From Rana temporaria (taxonomy: Eukaryota; Chordata; Amphibia; Anura; Ranidae): a DNA stretch of 64,000 nucleotides. The translations under genes and the position numbers were made by a program. How positions within the stretch are numbered: the first letter of the stretch is position 1; each line of letters begins with the position of its first letter. The stretch spans positions 403,272,838-403,336,837 of the forward strand of contig NC_053491.1 in NCBI RefSeq assembly GCF_905171775.1, written 5' to 3'. Below, piece by piece: positions 45,796 through 57,872 of the stretch. The notes under the pieces are model-generated. The model saw only the letters and a list, made by a program, of their open reading frames with translations. It was not told the DNA's origin and ran no database searches.

Positions 45796-46382
45796 GGGCT
45801 AGATTCAGATAGAATGGTCTATCCGCCCGGCGTAACGTATCTTAGATAAGTTACGCCGTAGTAATTTAGGGCGCTAGTTCTGTATTCAGAAACAACTTGC
45901 GCCCTTAGTTACGGCGGTGTAACGTATCTGTGTCGGCGTAAGCCCGCCTAATTCAAATGTGGATGATGTGGGCGTGTTTTATGTATATTAACTGTGACCC
46001 TGCGTATTTGACGTTTTTTACACACGGCGCATGCGCCGTTCGTGAAAAAATACCAGTGCGCATGCTTGAAATTCCGACGCAAATCGTCATTGCTTTCGAC
46101 GTGAACGTAAATTACGTCCAGCCCTATTCGCGAACGACTTACGCAAACGACGTAAAATTTTCAAAACTTGATGCGGGAACGACGGCCATACTTAACATAA
46201 GATACGCCTCATATAGCAGGGGTAACTATACACAGAAAAAAGCCTAACGTAAACGACGTAAAAAAATGCGCCGGCCGGACGTACGTTTCTGAATCAGCGT
46301 ATCTAGCTCATTTGCATATTCCTCACGTAAATTTACGGAAGCGCCACCTAGCGCCGTCGTATCTTCTCTCTGAATCTACCCC
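45796..46382. mobile_element. Harbinger-type MITE, GGGCTAGATTCAG end
   Basis: Ends GGGCTAGATTCAG and CTGAATCTACCCC, with TAT on each side (45793-45795 and 46383-46385). The interior is typical for the family: 'gcgcatgcgccgttcg', 'gacgtgaacgtaaattacg'. Confidence 0.75.
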
Positions 46383-46743
46383 TATATGTGTAAATAGATG
46401 GTAATACACAATGAAATGGATGCTAATAATGGGAGGGTTACTGCAGAGTGGTTAGTAGCTTGTATTTAGAGCATACAATACCCTTAATAGGGAACCTGGA
46501 AGTGAAAGCATCTGCCGGTCATCACCCATACAGCAACCATATGTTCATAGGGAATTCGGATCTCCAGCACTGGTAGGGCGAACTGCCAATGGAAAGGTGA
46601 AATGGGGTGCTGGAACTGTCTCTCCAGAAAGGCAGCGGACACGCCGCTGTGTGTGGCTGTTGTAGGGTCCCTCTGGTTTCCTGTGCCCACGGAGGGCTTG
46701 CTTTCAGGATACGATGGAGCAGGGGCGCCATGTGACGCTGGTG

Positions 46744-46791
46744 ACGTCAACGCGTTTCGCAAAGGGCATTCACGCAGCTTCGTCTGGACGT
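46744..46791 (-). ncRNA. Hammerhead-like motif, core changed
   Basis: Minus strand: ACGTC, CAGACGA, A, a longer stem-II region, GAAA, CGCG, T, T, GACGT. Stem I (ACGTC with GACGT) is perfect. U4 of the core is A. Stem II is poorly paired, so this is the weakest of the set. Confidence 0.4.
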
Positions 46792-47013
46792 ACGGGCGGG
46801 CCTCTGATGGTTCCTTTTAATGGCATTACGCCATTTAGGGTAACCGCCCCCTAAAGAGCCTTAAAGGAACAGTATTTGTTGATGATAATCTGATGCTCAA
46901 CGATCATTGTTCTATTTCAAAGCGAGATATTACCCAAATCAAATGGCGTAAGTGAGGACAGTGAGAACACTATTATAAAGGGTGTACAATCTCACAAATT
47001 ATTCAAGCATGCA

Positions 47014-47388
47014 GCCTGCCAGGTCAGGAAAGGTGGACGAGCGAGCACCCCCCTCTTGAACAATAGCAGGCCACGTTCCCTCAACATGGGGGGTGCTTTG
47101 GAGTGGGTTGGCTCTGTCCCTATGTTGATGTACTTTGTATACCTATTCATTCAGCAAAAAGAAGTATCAAAAATAAGTACAGGAGGCAGTTTTTAATAAT
47201 TCCTTTAGTAAAAATAAATAAATGTAGAATGTCAATTGCAGTGCCCGCGGGACCGGAGGACCCGAAAAAACTTTTCATTTTTTCTATAGACTTTAATAGG
47301 GTTTGCGGTTCGGGTCCAAACTTTTGCGATGTTCAAGAGTTCTGGCACAAACCGAACGGGGGGTTATTCAGCCCAACTCTAGTGACCA
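47014..47388 (-). repeat. Fragment of hairpin cassette and hAT end
   Basis: Reads 'ggacgagcgagcacccccctc', 'ccctcaacatgggggg', then 'agactttaatagggtttgcgg', 'ccaaacttttgcgatgttc' and ends 'cagcccaactcta'. The order matches a shortened unit-B module followed by the hAT 3' end. Confidence 0.55.
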
Positions 47389-47394
47389 GTGACC

Positions 47395-47640
47395 ATATTT
47401 TTACTTATCCCTTTTATATTACATGTCATGTCTCTGAGAGTGTGAACATGGAAAACATCGAAATCGATGGACAGCCGCACTCCGGATAAACTTGAAGAAG
47501 TTGTCTTTATTGATAAAAGTAAGACATGTACATCCAAAGATACAGTCACATAAGGGGACAGCCGACGCGTTTCGCACACAATTAGTGCTTAGTCATGGCT
47601 GAGAGTGTGCACCCCTAACTGTTACTGAAGTATAATCTTT
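47395..47640 (-). repeat. Penelope-like leader fragment
   Basis: Contains 'gcactccggataaacttgaagaagttg' and a hammerhead-like motif at 47559-47601. Boundaries are approximate. Confidence 0.4.
47559..47601 (-). ncRNA. Hammerhead-like motif, core changed
   Basis: Minus strand: CAGCC, ATGACTA, A, GCAC-TAATTGT-GTGC, GAAA, CGCG, T, C, GGCTG. Stem I (CAGCC with GGCTG) and stem II are paired. C3 and G8 of the core differ from the consensus, so cleavage is unlikely. Confidence 0.5.
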
Positions 47641-49049
47641 ATTAGTTGTTAATATTATAACGCTATGAATTTGATTGGTTGCTACAGTAGGTAGCATATC
47701 CTGTAAGGCCAGAAGAGGCTATGGAAAAATTGACATAGGCAACAGTTATTCAAGGACTGGATGCAGGAAAAATAAAGTTTTACGAGTAGGCAGGACTTAT
47801 TTATTTTGAAAACCTATATTCTATTTTACGATCATGTCTCTTTATTTATAGCATAGCCTTGCTTTGCCATGCATTGTATAATACAAAGTGATTGATAAGA
47901 ATGACATGGCTAAGTTACATGATTTGCACTATATCCATAATAGATCTAGATGTGTCACATACACCATTTTCTGTCATTGTGTTCTATTTAGGGCTGTCAA
48001 TGGGAAAAAGGACAGAGCTCTAGTCCTCTATACAGTGCACCTAATCATCTACTGCTGGCTGCTATAAGCACAGGAAGAATTGCTGGCACAGACCATCTTA
48101 ACCACCACTGGGAATCAATACAGTAGTACCATTCAGTCATCACTTTCACTTCTTCAAGCCTGATAAATAAAACAAAATGGAATGCAATTGTTCAACAAGC
48201 TACTTTATGCTGCTTTATTGCTATAACCTTCAATTCATGCCCATCTCCTTAAAATAACTATATGCTGAATATGGGGAGGAAAAAGAAGAGAAAAAAAAAA
48301 CATGACACTTATTATTCTACAGCTGCTAACTCCCAGGAGCACAAAACAAGGCAGATTTAGTGATTACACTGGGCCCGTTCCTCTCTCAGTAATAGAAATT
48401 ATTGGAAGATGATTCATTAGTTTGAACAAAGTCAATTCTGTTCTACAAAAGAGGAATCATCCTTCCCACGGAGGGACTATTTGCCAGCTTTTTCTTTTTT
48501 TCCCCAAACCATATGGTAATTTCAACCTACGTTTGTGATCATCCTCTTTAACTCTTACAGTAAAAATCAGGTTTAATGCATATGGAATAATGTATTAGAA
48601 TGTATAATAACAAAGAGTTGTGATTTATAATAAGTCTGTACAGCATGTATTCTCTATTTCTGGAATATGCTGTATGTAGCAACGGGAGTATAACAAGCTA
48701 ATCTCATGGTGTAACAACTGGCTCTTGGGTAGGAGGGAGGGCAATTGTAGAAAAGAACAAGGGCATAGGTGAAGTATATTTCTGGAGAGCTATACAAGGT
48801 GAATAGGCAGCCTAGCACTGTGCCACTAAAGCAAATAATACTATTTGTAATCATGACATTGCCTGCCTCTGTTACCTGGGACCTCAAGATAGGAATCAGG
48901 CAACAGGGGGAAGAGGAATCTCATCATATGCCCCCTGACCCCATAGTGGTTGTGTCAGTTACTATAGTGGCTGTTCAGCACTGGTTAGGCCTCTAATGAG
49001 TTTATTTAGTATAGAAAAAGTGTATTATCTGGATATGAGGATATTTTTA
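47641..49049. other. No recognised feature
   Basis: The longest stretch in the window without an identifiable repeat. No exon-like frame with splice context was convincing. Confidence 0.4.
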
Positions 49050-50558
49050 AATGTCTCACCATCTACAGTCCTAAAATCTGTTGGCCATGTTTTCCAAAGT
49101 GTAAACACACACATCCCTGTTCTGTTCTGAGAGAAGATGCAGATCGAGGGTTCCTACAAGCTGGGAACCACGATCTATCATCTCCTATAGTGAGTTCCCT
49201 CCCCCACATTTAGAACACACACTAGGGAACACAGTTAACACCTTGATCGGGCCCTAGTGTTAACCCCTTCCCTGCCAGTGACATTTACACGGTAATCAGT
49301 TCATTTTCATAGTACTAATCGCTGTATAAATGCCAATGGTCCCCAAAATGTGTCAAAAGTGTCCGGTGTCCGCCATAATGTCGCAGTACAGATACAAATC
49401 AGATTGCCGCCATTACTAGTAAAAAAATTATAATATAAATGCCATAAATCTATCCCCTATTTTGTAGACGCTAAAACTTTTGTGCAAACCAATCACTATA
49501 CACTTATTGCGATTTTTATTACCAAAAATATGTATAAGAATACATATCGCCCTAAACAGGAAAAAAAAAAATTGGAAAAAAAATTGGGGATATTTATTAT
49601 AGCAAAAAATACAAAATATTATGGGCCAGATCCACAAATATCCTGCGTAACTTAAATCTTCCGATTTAAGTTACACCGCCGCAAAATTTCTACCTAAGTG
49701 CCCGATCCACAAAGCACTTACCTTGAAATTTGCGGCGGTGTAACTTAAATGTGTCCGGCGCAAGGCATGCCGAATCTAATGGGGCGAGTCCCATTTAAAT
49801 TAGGCGCGCTCCCGCGCCGGACGTACTGCGCATGCTCCGTCGGGTAACTTACCCGACGTGCATTGCGCTAACAGACGTCGCTCCGAAGTCATTTGCTTAG
49901 ACGTTAACGTAAATGGCGTCCAGCGCCATTCACGGACCTCTTACGCAAACGACGTAGAGTTTAAAATTTAGACGCGGGAACGACGGCCATACTTAATAGG
50001 GCTTAGTCAAATAGGACTTAGCCCTATTTTTACATGGCGTAACTCAACGTAAACGACGTAGATTTAGCGTGACGGGCCCGTCGGAACGTTCGTGGATCGC
50101 CGTAAGTGTTCATTTGCATATTCTAGGCCGGCCGCAATGGCCTCGCCACCTAGCGGCCGGCCTAGAATTGCATCCTTAAGATCCGACAGTGTAATTCAAT
50201 TACACATGTCGGATCTTCTGCCTATCTATGGTAAACTGATTCTGTGGATCAGTTCCATAGATAGAAACAGGGATACGACGGCGTATCAGAAGATACGCCG
50301 GCGTATCACTTTTGTGGATAACCCCCTTTGTTTTGTTTTTTTCAAAATAGTCGCTCTTTTTTTCTTTATAGCGTTAAAAAAATGAATAAATGATCACATA
50401 CCACCAAAAGAAAGCTATATTTGTGGGGAAAAATAGACATCATTTTTGTTTGGGTACAGTGGCGCACGATTGCGCAATTGTCAGTTAAAGCGATGCAGTG
50501 CCGTATTGCAAAAAATGGCCCGGTCATTAAGCAGACAAATTTTCCGGGGCTGAAGTGG
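49050..50558. mobile_element. TTAA-family repeat with nested MITE
   Basis: Interior blocks match 57200-57870 ('cgctgtataaatgccaatggtcccc', 'cgcaattgtcagttaaagcgatg') and the right end TGAAGTGG precedes TTAA at 50559-50562. The left end is not clear. A MITE at 49623-50325 splits it. Confidence 0.6.
49623..50325. mobile_element. Harbinger-type MITE, GGGCCAGATCCAC end
   Basis: Left end GGGCCAGATCCACAAAT, right end TTTGTGGATAACCCC. Inverted words 'agatccgacagtgtaattcaattacac' and 'ggccggccgcaatggcc' lie inside. Closest in type to the Harbinger right end at 33927 (both read TTTGTGGAT). Confidence 0.7.
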
Positions 50559-50639
50559 TTAATGTAAGTTTAATTTTCTTTATTTTCTTAGCTTATTAAA
50601 CATTTATTTTGAACAATAAGTAGAGAAATTCTTTGCTAG

Positions 50640-51045
50640 TAGAGTTCTTTGCCATGAGGTGCCATGTTGAACTTCAAGTGACCAGTATGAGAGAGTGAGA
50701 GCGATAACACCAAATTTAACACACCTGCTCCCCATTCACACCTGAGACCTTTTAACACTAACTTGTCACATGACACTGTGGAGGGAAAATGGCTAATTGT
50801 GCCCAATTTGGAAATTTTCCCCACTTAGGGGTGTAATTACTTTTGTTGCCAGCGATTTAGACATTAACGGCTGTGTGTTGAGTTATTATAAGAGGACAGA
50901 AAATTTAAACTGTTTTACAAGCTGTACACTCACTACATTATATTGTAGAAAAGTGTCATTTCTTTAGTATTGTCACATGAAAAGATATAATAAAACATTT
51001 CCAAAAATGTGAAGGGTGTACTCACTTTTGTGAGATACTGTAATA
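50640..51045 (+). mobile_element. Tc1-like right end
   Basis: Ends 'gggtgtactcacttttgtgagatactgta', a widespread vertebrate Tc1 terminus, preceded by 'ggggtgtaattacttttgttgcca'. The left end and the transposase are missing. Confidence 0.7.
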
Positions 51046-51098
51046 TACGCCTGTTATTAATATTCATTGCTGGTGTCTCCCTCCATTCGTAAGTATGA

Positions 51099-51349
51099 AG
51101 CCCCGTACACACGACTGAATTTCTCGGCAGAATTCAGCCAGAAACTCGATGGGAGCCGTATTCTGCCGAGAAACCCGGCCGTGTGTACACTTTTGGCCGA
51201 GGAAACCAACGAGGATCTCGTCGGGCCAAATAGAGAACATGTTCTCTATTTCCTAGTCAACGGGGAAACTCGGCGGCTTCACAAGGAAGTCGACGAGCAA
51301 AACGATGTGTATTGCTCGTCGAGTTTCTCGGACGTGTGTATGGGGTCCT
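51099..51349. mobile_element. Harbinger-type MITE, AGCCCCGTACACACG end
   Basis: Left end AGCCCCGTACACACG, right end CGTGTGTATGGGGTCCT, inverted with some mismatches. Interior 'ttctcggcagaattcagcc' is shared with 52333-52603. Exact ends uncertain by a few bases. Confidence 0.65.
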
Positions 51350-51409
51350 TTGTAAGTCAGATGTTTGTAACTTTTGTATTAAAACATGATTCACACAATT
51401 GCCCACTAT

Positions 51410-52141
51410 GGGCCAGATTCAGGTAGGAGATACGGCGGCGTATCTCCAGATATGCCATCGTATCTCTGAGTGTGAGGCATCGTATCTTGGCGCCTGATTC
51501 AAAGAATCAGATACGCCAGGATTAGTCTAAGATACGACCAGTGTAAGTCTCCTACGCCGTCGTATCTTAACTGCATATTTACGCTGGCCGCTAGGGGCGT
51601 GTACGCTGATTTACGCCTAGAATATGTAAATCAGCTAGATACGCCTATTCACGAACGTACGCCCGGCCGTCGCAGTACAGATACGCCGTTTACGTAAGGC
51701 TTTTTCCGGCGTAAAGTTACCCCTGCTATATGAGGGGCAGCCAATGTTAAGTATGTACGTCGGGCCAGCATCAAATTTTTCATCGATTACGTTGTTTGTG
51801 TAAGTCGTTCACGAATAGGGCTGGTCGTAATTTACGTTCACGTCGAAAGCATTGGCTTTTTGCGGGTTAATTTGGAGCATGCACACTAGGATACTTTCAC
51901 AGACGGCGCATGCGCCGTTCGCAAAAAGCATAATTTACGTGGGGTCACGATGATTTTGCATACAACACGCCCACATCTTACAGATTTGAATTAGGCGGGC
52001 TTACGCCGGCCAATTTACGCTACGCCACCGCAACTTTGCCTTGTGAATACTGCACTTGCCTGTCAAAGTTGCGGAGGCGTAGCGTAAATATGATACGTTA
52101 CGCCCGCACACAAATACGCGCTCTCTACCTGAATCTGGCCC
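51410..52141. mobile_element. Harbinger-type MITE, full length
   Basis: Ends GGGCCAGATTCAGG and CCTGAATCTGGCCC. Closely follows 17435-18144 in block order ('ggcgggcttacgccggc', 'tgtgaatactgcacttgcctg') and keeps 'ggcgcatgcgccgttcg'. Non-coding. Confidence 0.8.
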
Positions 52142-52332
52142 CAGGAAAATACATACATACATTTAATTTCTTTGTCCTGATAAGGCTGATTGGGCAAATA
52201 TGAAAGAGTTTTGGAACATAGCATGCTTATTATATGTTGCAATATGATGCTTAAAGCAAAACTATGGGCAAAATAAAAAATTACAAATATAATACAGTCT
52301 GTCAATTTACACAACAGTTTTTCCCTTCCTGA

Positions 52333-52603
52333 GGCCTCGTACACACGACAGAGTTTCTCGGCAGAATTCAGCGAGAAACTCGGTCAGAGCCGGATTCTGC
52401 CGAGAAACTCTGTCGTCTGTACACTTTTGGCCCGATGGAGCCGCCGAGGAACTCGTCGAGAAAATAGAGAACATGTTCTCTATTTTCTCGTTGTTCTATG
52501 GGAGAAGGCGGCCCGCCGAGCTCCTCGGCGGCTTCATCCCTGAACTCGCCGAGGAACTCGATGTGTTTGGCACGTCGAGTTCCTCGGCCGTGTGTACGAG
52601 GCC
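52333..52603. mobile_element. Harbinger-type MITE with TGA TSD
   Basis: Ends GGCCTCGTACACACG and CGTGTGTACGAGGCC are a perfect inverted pair, flanked by TGA (52330-52332 and 52604-52606). Inner palindromic words: 'gagaacatgttctc' and 'gccgaggaactcg'. Young copy judging by the perfect ends. Confidence 0.85.
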
Positions 52604-52819
52604 TGAGTCTTGTTGTAACAGTTTTATTACCTGTTGCTACTGCCATTGATGCAGCAGAGGAGTGAGTGTAGCCATCCTAATACAGGAAAGAAAGCCTAAA
52701 AAAAAACAAATGCAGACACCACTTCTAAGGACTGGTAAATTGCAATATATGACATTTTTGTTTGTGGGTTTAGATATGCTTTAGGTTCATATGCACTTTA
52801 GTTGTTTTTTAAAGTTTTA

Positions 52820-53696
52820 TAGGTAGATTCAGGTACGAGTGCTTAAAGATGCGGCGGCGTAGCTTAGCCTTAAATTAGCTAGGCTAGTAATGATTCTCAA
52901 TATACTTGCCTGCTAATATACGGCGGCGTAGCCTAAAGCGGGCGGGCATAAGGGCGCCAAATTCAAATGTGTTGGAGGGGAGCGTGTTTGATGGCAATGA
53001 GGCTTGACCTCACGTTTTTTACGTTTTTATTTTAAGTGCGCATGCGCCGGGCGCCTACATTTCCCAGTGTGCATTGCGGCTACGTACACCGCATGGGCCT
53101 ATTGATTTCGACGTGGACGTAAACAACGTAAATCCCGATTCGCGGACGACTTACGCAAACGACGTAAAAAATTGGAATCTCGCGGCGGGAACGGCGGCCA
53201 TACTTTAACATTATTATTCCACCTAATTGGTGGAATAACTTTAGGCCTGCTAATGCCTTACGGAAACGGCGTAAATCGACTGCGGCGGCTGGGCGTACGT
53301 TCGTGAATCGGCGTATAAACTCATTTACATATTCTACGCCGGCCGCAATGGAAGCGCCACCTAGCGGCCATCCAAAATATTGCAACCTAAGATAGGACGG
53401 CGCAAGCCGTCCTATCTTAGATATGTTTAAGCGTATCTCTGTTTGAGCATACGCTTAAACATAGGTCGGCGTAAATTCTGAGTTAGGTCGACTTATCTAC
53501 TGATAAGTCGGCCTAACTCTACCTGAATCTACCTAAAAATATTGCAACCTAAGATAGGACGGCGCAAGCCATCCTATCTTAGATATGTTTAAGCGTATCT
53601 CTGTTTGAGCATACGCTTAAACATAGGTCGGCGTAGATTCTGAGTTAGGTCGGCTTATCTACTGATAAGCCAGCCTAACTCTTACTGAATCTACCT
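52820..53696. mobile_element. Harbinger-type MITE with 160-bp tandem duplication
   Basis: Left end AGGTAGATTCAGG, right end CCTGAATCTACCT at about 53520-53532. The last 160 bp (53374-53533) are repeated directly at 53534-53696 with few changes, giving a second right end CTGAATCTACCT. Inner hairpin GCGTATCTCTGTTTGAGCATACGC appears twice. Confidence 0.75.
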
Positions 53697-53717
53697 ATAA
53701 TTCTTTAAATAAATTGT

Positions 53718-54664
53718 TGTAATGTGGCTACTCACGGAATTATGTCAATTCCAACTAGTTGTAGCGCTACCCCCTCAGGAGCCGCTGATTGATTTGGGAT
53801 CGGCGTATTAAGTTACCTCTATGTGATGTCTAGGGGTGAAGGTAGCGAGTAGAGCAGTAACTGCATGTCCATTCGGTAGATTAAGTTTTCTGAATGCTTT
53901 ATTTCCTTGGTCCAACATGACCAACATCAACTTGAGGTAGACAGGAAAGGTTGATGAAATAAAGGAACTCTGCAGTATCAGGCTTTGGATAGAGAAAAGC
54001 AATCCTGCTATTCTGTAGTTGCATCAATACGTCGCCACTCCAGCCAGAGTGGGTGAAGTGACTCCGGACAGACCTCTGCCACAGGAATAGCAGCCGGAGT
54101 GCCACTTAAGGTTGCTGGGAGGAACAAGTCTCTGCCACAGACCAAATATGACCAGTGGCCCAGATTCACAAAAGAGATATGACGGCGTATCTCCTGATAC
54201 GTTGTCGTATCTCTGTTTTAGGGTCTTCCTAACTATGCGACTGATTCATAGAATCAGTTACGCATAGTTAGCCCTAAGATCCGACAGGTGTAATTGAATT
54301 ACACTGTCGGATCTTAGGATGCAATACCTCGGCCGCCGCTGGGGGGAGTTTGCGTCGTAAACCAGCGTCGGGTATGCAAATTAGTAGTTACGGCGATCCA
54401 CGACGGTTTTTCGCGTTCGCTACGTCGCTGCTAGTCTAGTTTCCCGTCGCAAAGTTAGTTGTCGTTTTTGCGACAACTAACGATACATTACGCCGCCGCG
54501 ATTCTACGTGAATCTGGGCCAGTGTTTTTTTCTGTTGTTCATTGCCACCCATGCCTTTTGCTTATGTGGGAATTCCCAGTGACATCAGCAGTTCCTAAGG
54601 ATGTGGCAGGTGCAAACACTCACTGCTTCCTTAGCAACCAGTGACAGCAGGAAGCTGTCATACA
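53718..54664 (-). mobile_element. Possible solo LTR, interrupted by a MITE
   Basis: Minus strand starts TGTATGACAGC and ends CCACATTACA, with length 583 bp after removing the MITE at 54157. This is similar in size and ends (TGT...TTACA) to the candidate at 55558. No target duplication was found, so this is tentative. Confidence 0.3.
54157..54520. mobile_element. Harbinger-type MITE with AGT TSD
   Basis: Ends GGCCCAGATTCAC and GTGAATCTGGGCC are perfect inverted repeats, flanked by AGT (54154-54156 and 54521-54523). The short interior pairs 'agatccgacaggtgtaattg' with its complement. Confidence 0.85.
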
Positions 54665-55553
54665 TAAAAGCAATAGAAATACTGGTTTTACATGATGCTT
54701 GACTCCCACTGAACAGGGGGCAGAATGAGCAACAGATTGTTCATCCAAAGTCTCAAACAGCCAAGGGTCCAAATCATTAACTCTATTCAGAAATAACAGA
54801 AGCTAATGAATCAGAGTTACAGGAAAGCCACTGGCATTTTCATTGAGAGTTCAATAATGGTAGCTCTCATATTTCATGACAGGTATTTTTAATAAACAAT
54901 TCTGATCTGTGCCTAGGTAGGTGATTTATAATCTATGTAGTGTTGCAGGATATTAATGCTTCATAAATTACTACTAAACCCTTATCTTTTTTTTTTTACT
55001 ACTTTTATGTCTTGTTTTTTCATGATATAATAACATGCCTCATCAAAACAGTCTGTGTAGTCATCTAATGGGATTAATAACTTATATTCATTTAAAGAAG
55101 AAATTAATATATTAAAAAAAAATATAACAAATTGCATACCTACAGGGGTGTTCATGATAGTGGATAAGGAAATACATCTGTGCATCTAATTTACTTCCAG
55201 CACAGTCTATCTTTTTAGGTTGATGATATTTTCGCTTTAGAAGTTTTTATGTACTTTTTTTTTTTTTGTTGAGAAGAAGGTAGAAAGGAAACAGCATTCA
55301 CTGTAAGAAATCACTTAGCACAGTGTTCCGAGACATACACTATTCAATTGGTACTCTTAGCGGGAGTTCATATCTTCATAATATTACATCTGCATGGGTC
55401 CTCACAGCAGTGACATACTGCTTAACCAGGCCTGTGATGTACACAAACCAGAGTCTGCAGGGGCTAATAAGCTATACACATGTCTGTATAAAGCATTTAA
55501 AAGGGGAAACACAATTTGATATAATTTATATGAAAGGATAGAAACATACATAC
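54665..55553. other. No recognised feature
   Basis: AT-rich sequence; no termini or coding frame recognised. Confidence 0.4.
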
Positions 55554-55557
55554 ATAC

Positions 55558-56111
55558 TGTAAGGGGTTAGCTCCGTAGCGGGGGGGTGTGACCCCCTGGA
55601 TGGGTTCACTACACATGGAACGATACAGAGAAACAGCCGAAGACGGTTGAAAACACAGAATTTGGTTTATTCTTCCATCTTTCTGGAAACAAGTGCAAGC
55701 ATCCAAACAGCATAAACAAAATCAAACATAAAATAAACCCTGGCCACTTGGGGCGTCTACCTTCACCACACAGGGACCTATCTATGGAGTCTGGCACAGC
55801 CTACTGCTGAGCAGACACTGCTGGTCATACAGCAGAAAAAACAACACCTCACCTCTTCAGAAGTATTTCTGTTCACTGCTCTCCTTCACTCAAAAAGCCT
55901 CAGGATGCAGCAATCAGTAGTAATCCTCTGGATTGCTTATAGAGGCCTTAACTGCCTCATTCTGAACAGCTGAAGTTTTCCAACGCCCTTAAATCTTTCT
56001 GGCTGCTTCTGCAGCCGACACCCGATAATAATTGGTGTATTTTCTAAACAAGGCAGAAATGTATCTCCCATCTGTGACAACACTCACAGATTTACCTGAC
56101 TTCCTGTCACA
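55558..56111 (-). mobile_element. Probable solo LTR
   Basis: Minus strand starts TGTGACAGGAAG and ends CCCCTTACA (TG...CA). ATAC flanks both sides (55554-55557 and 56112-56115), though the flanks are simple sequence, which weakens this. It has CTCTATAAG as a TATA-like box and AATAAACC as a poly-A signal on the same strand, in promoter-then-signal order. No internal retroviral or retrotransposon genes adjoin. Confidence 0.5.
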
Positions 56112-56115
56112 ATAC

Positions 56116-56872
56116 ATACATACATAGATAGATAGATTACTATTTGCAGATAGATTGTCCACCATAGAAATAATAGATAATAAGAATAATATACAGTAAT
56201 TATGCAGATTAGATATCCTATTCAATTAATACACTAAGATATATGATGGAGCAAATGTATACAGTGTTTAAATACCAACTGAAGCTTTATATTGAAATGT
56301 TTCTATGAAGTGAAGTTGCAACATAAATAAATTAAGTATTTGGTAATTTGTTTTTTCTTTTTTAATTAAATTATTTAATTATTTATCTTGTTATTTATTT
56401 TATGTACTCCAAACTAATGGTTAGCAGCCCTTCTGCAGCATATCAGAGAACCAGATTGCTGAGCTGTGCATTAGTGGCTCAGGTCTCAGAAGTCTAACAT
56501 AAACTAGCTTAATAATTTTACACCATTGTTTACCTGGAATAAACCTTTATATAACTTTCTCCATAAACTCCACATAATCATACATACTCCTGACTATTGG
56601 AGTTAAGCCACTCATCACAACACAGTTCTCCAAAAATCCCCAGCCCTCTTCTTATACTTCAATCAACCAAGTTTCCTAGTCACAAATTTATTACCAAATG
56701 GGAAGGTTGGAGGGCCAAACCTCACTGTCTGTTTCTGGCTCAAGTTTTCACTAACCTTTAGTTACTTCCTTGCTACCATTCTTTTAAAACCAGCCTGGAA
56801 GTGTCATTAAGTAAATCATATTTAATTCATATGTAGATCGAGCTGTCACTTTTTATCTGCATATGGCATCAG
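56116..56872. other. No recognised feature; GATA-rich start
   Basis: Starts with short 'atac' and 'gata' runs. The remainder has no recognisable element. Confidence 0.4.
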
Positions 56873-56876
56873 TTAA

Positions 56877-57872
56877 CCACTTAAGGACCGCCTCCTGCAC
56901 ATATACGTCGGCAGAATGGCACGGCTGGGCACATCCACGTACAGGTACTTCCTGTACTAGTACCCAGCCGTGGGTCGCGGGCGTGTGCCCGCGGCGCGCA
57001 CCCACGACTCGGTCCGAAGCTCCGGGAACGGGACCGCGGGTCCCGTGGACCCGATCGCCGCTGGAGTGCGGCGATCGGTCCCCGGAGCTGAAGAACGGGG
57101 AGAGCCATGTGTAAACACGGCTTCCCCGTTCTTCACTGTGGCGGCTGCATCGATCGTGTGATCCCTTTTATAGGGAGACACGATCAATGACGTCAGACCT
57201 ACAGCCACACCCCCCTACAGTTGTAAACACACGTTAGGTGAAACGAAACTCCTTCAGCGCCCCCTGTGGTTAACTCCCAAACTGCAACTGTCATTTTCAC
57301 AATAAACAATGCAATTTAAATGCATTTTTTGCTGTGAAAATGACAATGGTCCCAAAAATGTGTCAAAATTGTCTAAAGTGTCCGCCATAATGTCGCAGTC
57401 ACGAAAAAAGTCGCTGATCGCCACCATTAGTAGTAAGAAAAAAAACAATTATAAAAATGCAATAAAACTATCCCCTGTTTTGTAAACGCTATAAATTTTG
57501 CACAAACCAACAGATAAACGCTTATTGTAATTTGCTTTTTAACCAAAAATAGGTAGAAGAATACGTATCGGCCTAAACTGAGGGAAAAAAAATGTATATA
57601 TGTTTTTGGGGGATATTTATTATAGCAAAAAGTAAAAAATATTGAATTTTTTTCAAAAATGTCGCTCTATTTTTGTATATAGCGCAAAAAATAAAAATTG
57701 CAGAGGCGATCAAATACCACCAAAAGAAAGCTCTATTTGTGGGAAGAAAAGGACGCAAATTTTGTTTGGGAGCCATGTCGCACATGCGCAATTGTCTGTT
57801 AAAGCGACGCAGTACCTAATTGTAAAAACCCCTTGGGTCATTTAGCAGCATATTGGTCCGGTCCTTAAGTGG
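56877..57872. mobile_element. piggyBac-type TTAA element, complete reference copy
   Basis: A 996-bp element, bounded by TTAA (56873-56876 and 57873-57876) with inverted ends CCACTTAAGGACC and GGTCCTTAAGTGG, a perfect 13-bp pair. The first third is GC-rich with strong hairpins ('ggcttccccgttcttcac' pairs with 'gaagaacggggagagcc'); the rest is AT-rich. No coding frame with a family signature. Confidence 0.8.

Larger units (their letters stand above)
45291..46850 (-). repeat. Penelope-like leader region, split by a MITE
   Basis: The sequence on each side of the MITE at 45796-46382 appears continuous ('gtggataacatcacattcaatgagg' and 'tggtaatacacaatgaaatgg'). A hammerhead-like motif lies at 46744-46791. 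No coding domain recognised. The short mirrored words 'gccatccatatata' at 45375 and 45423 are noted. Confidence 0.4.

Noticed and set aside
46484..46820. 92-residue frame near 46.5 kb as a gene
   Set aside because: It overlaps the Penelope-like leader and the hammerhead-like site and lacks any domain signature.
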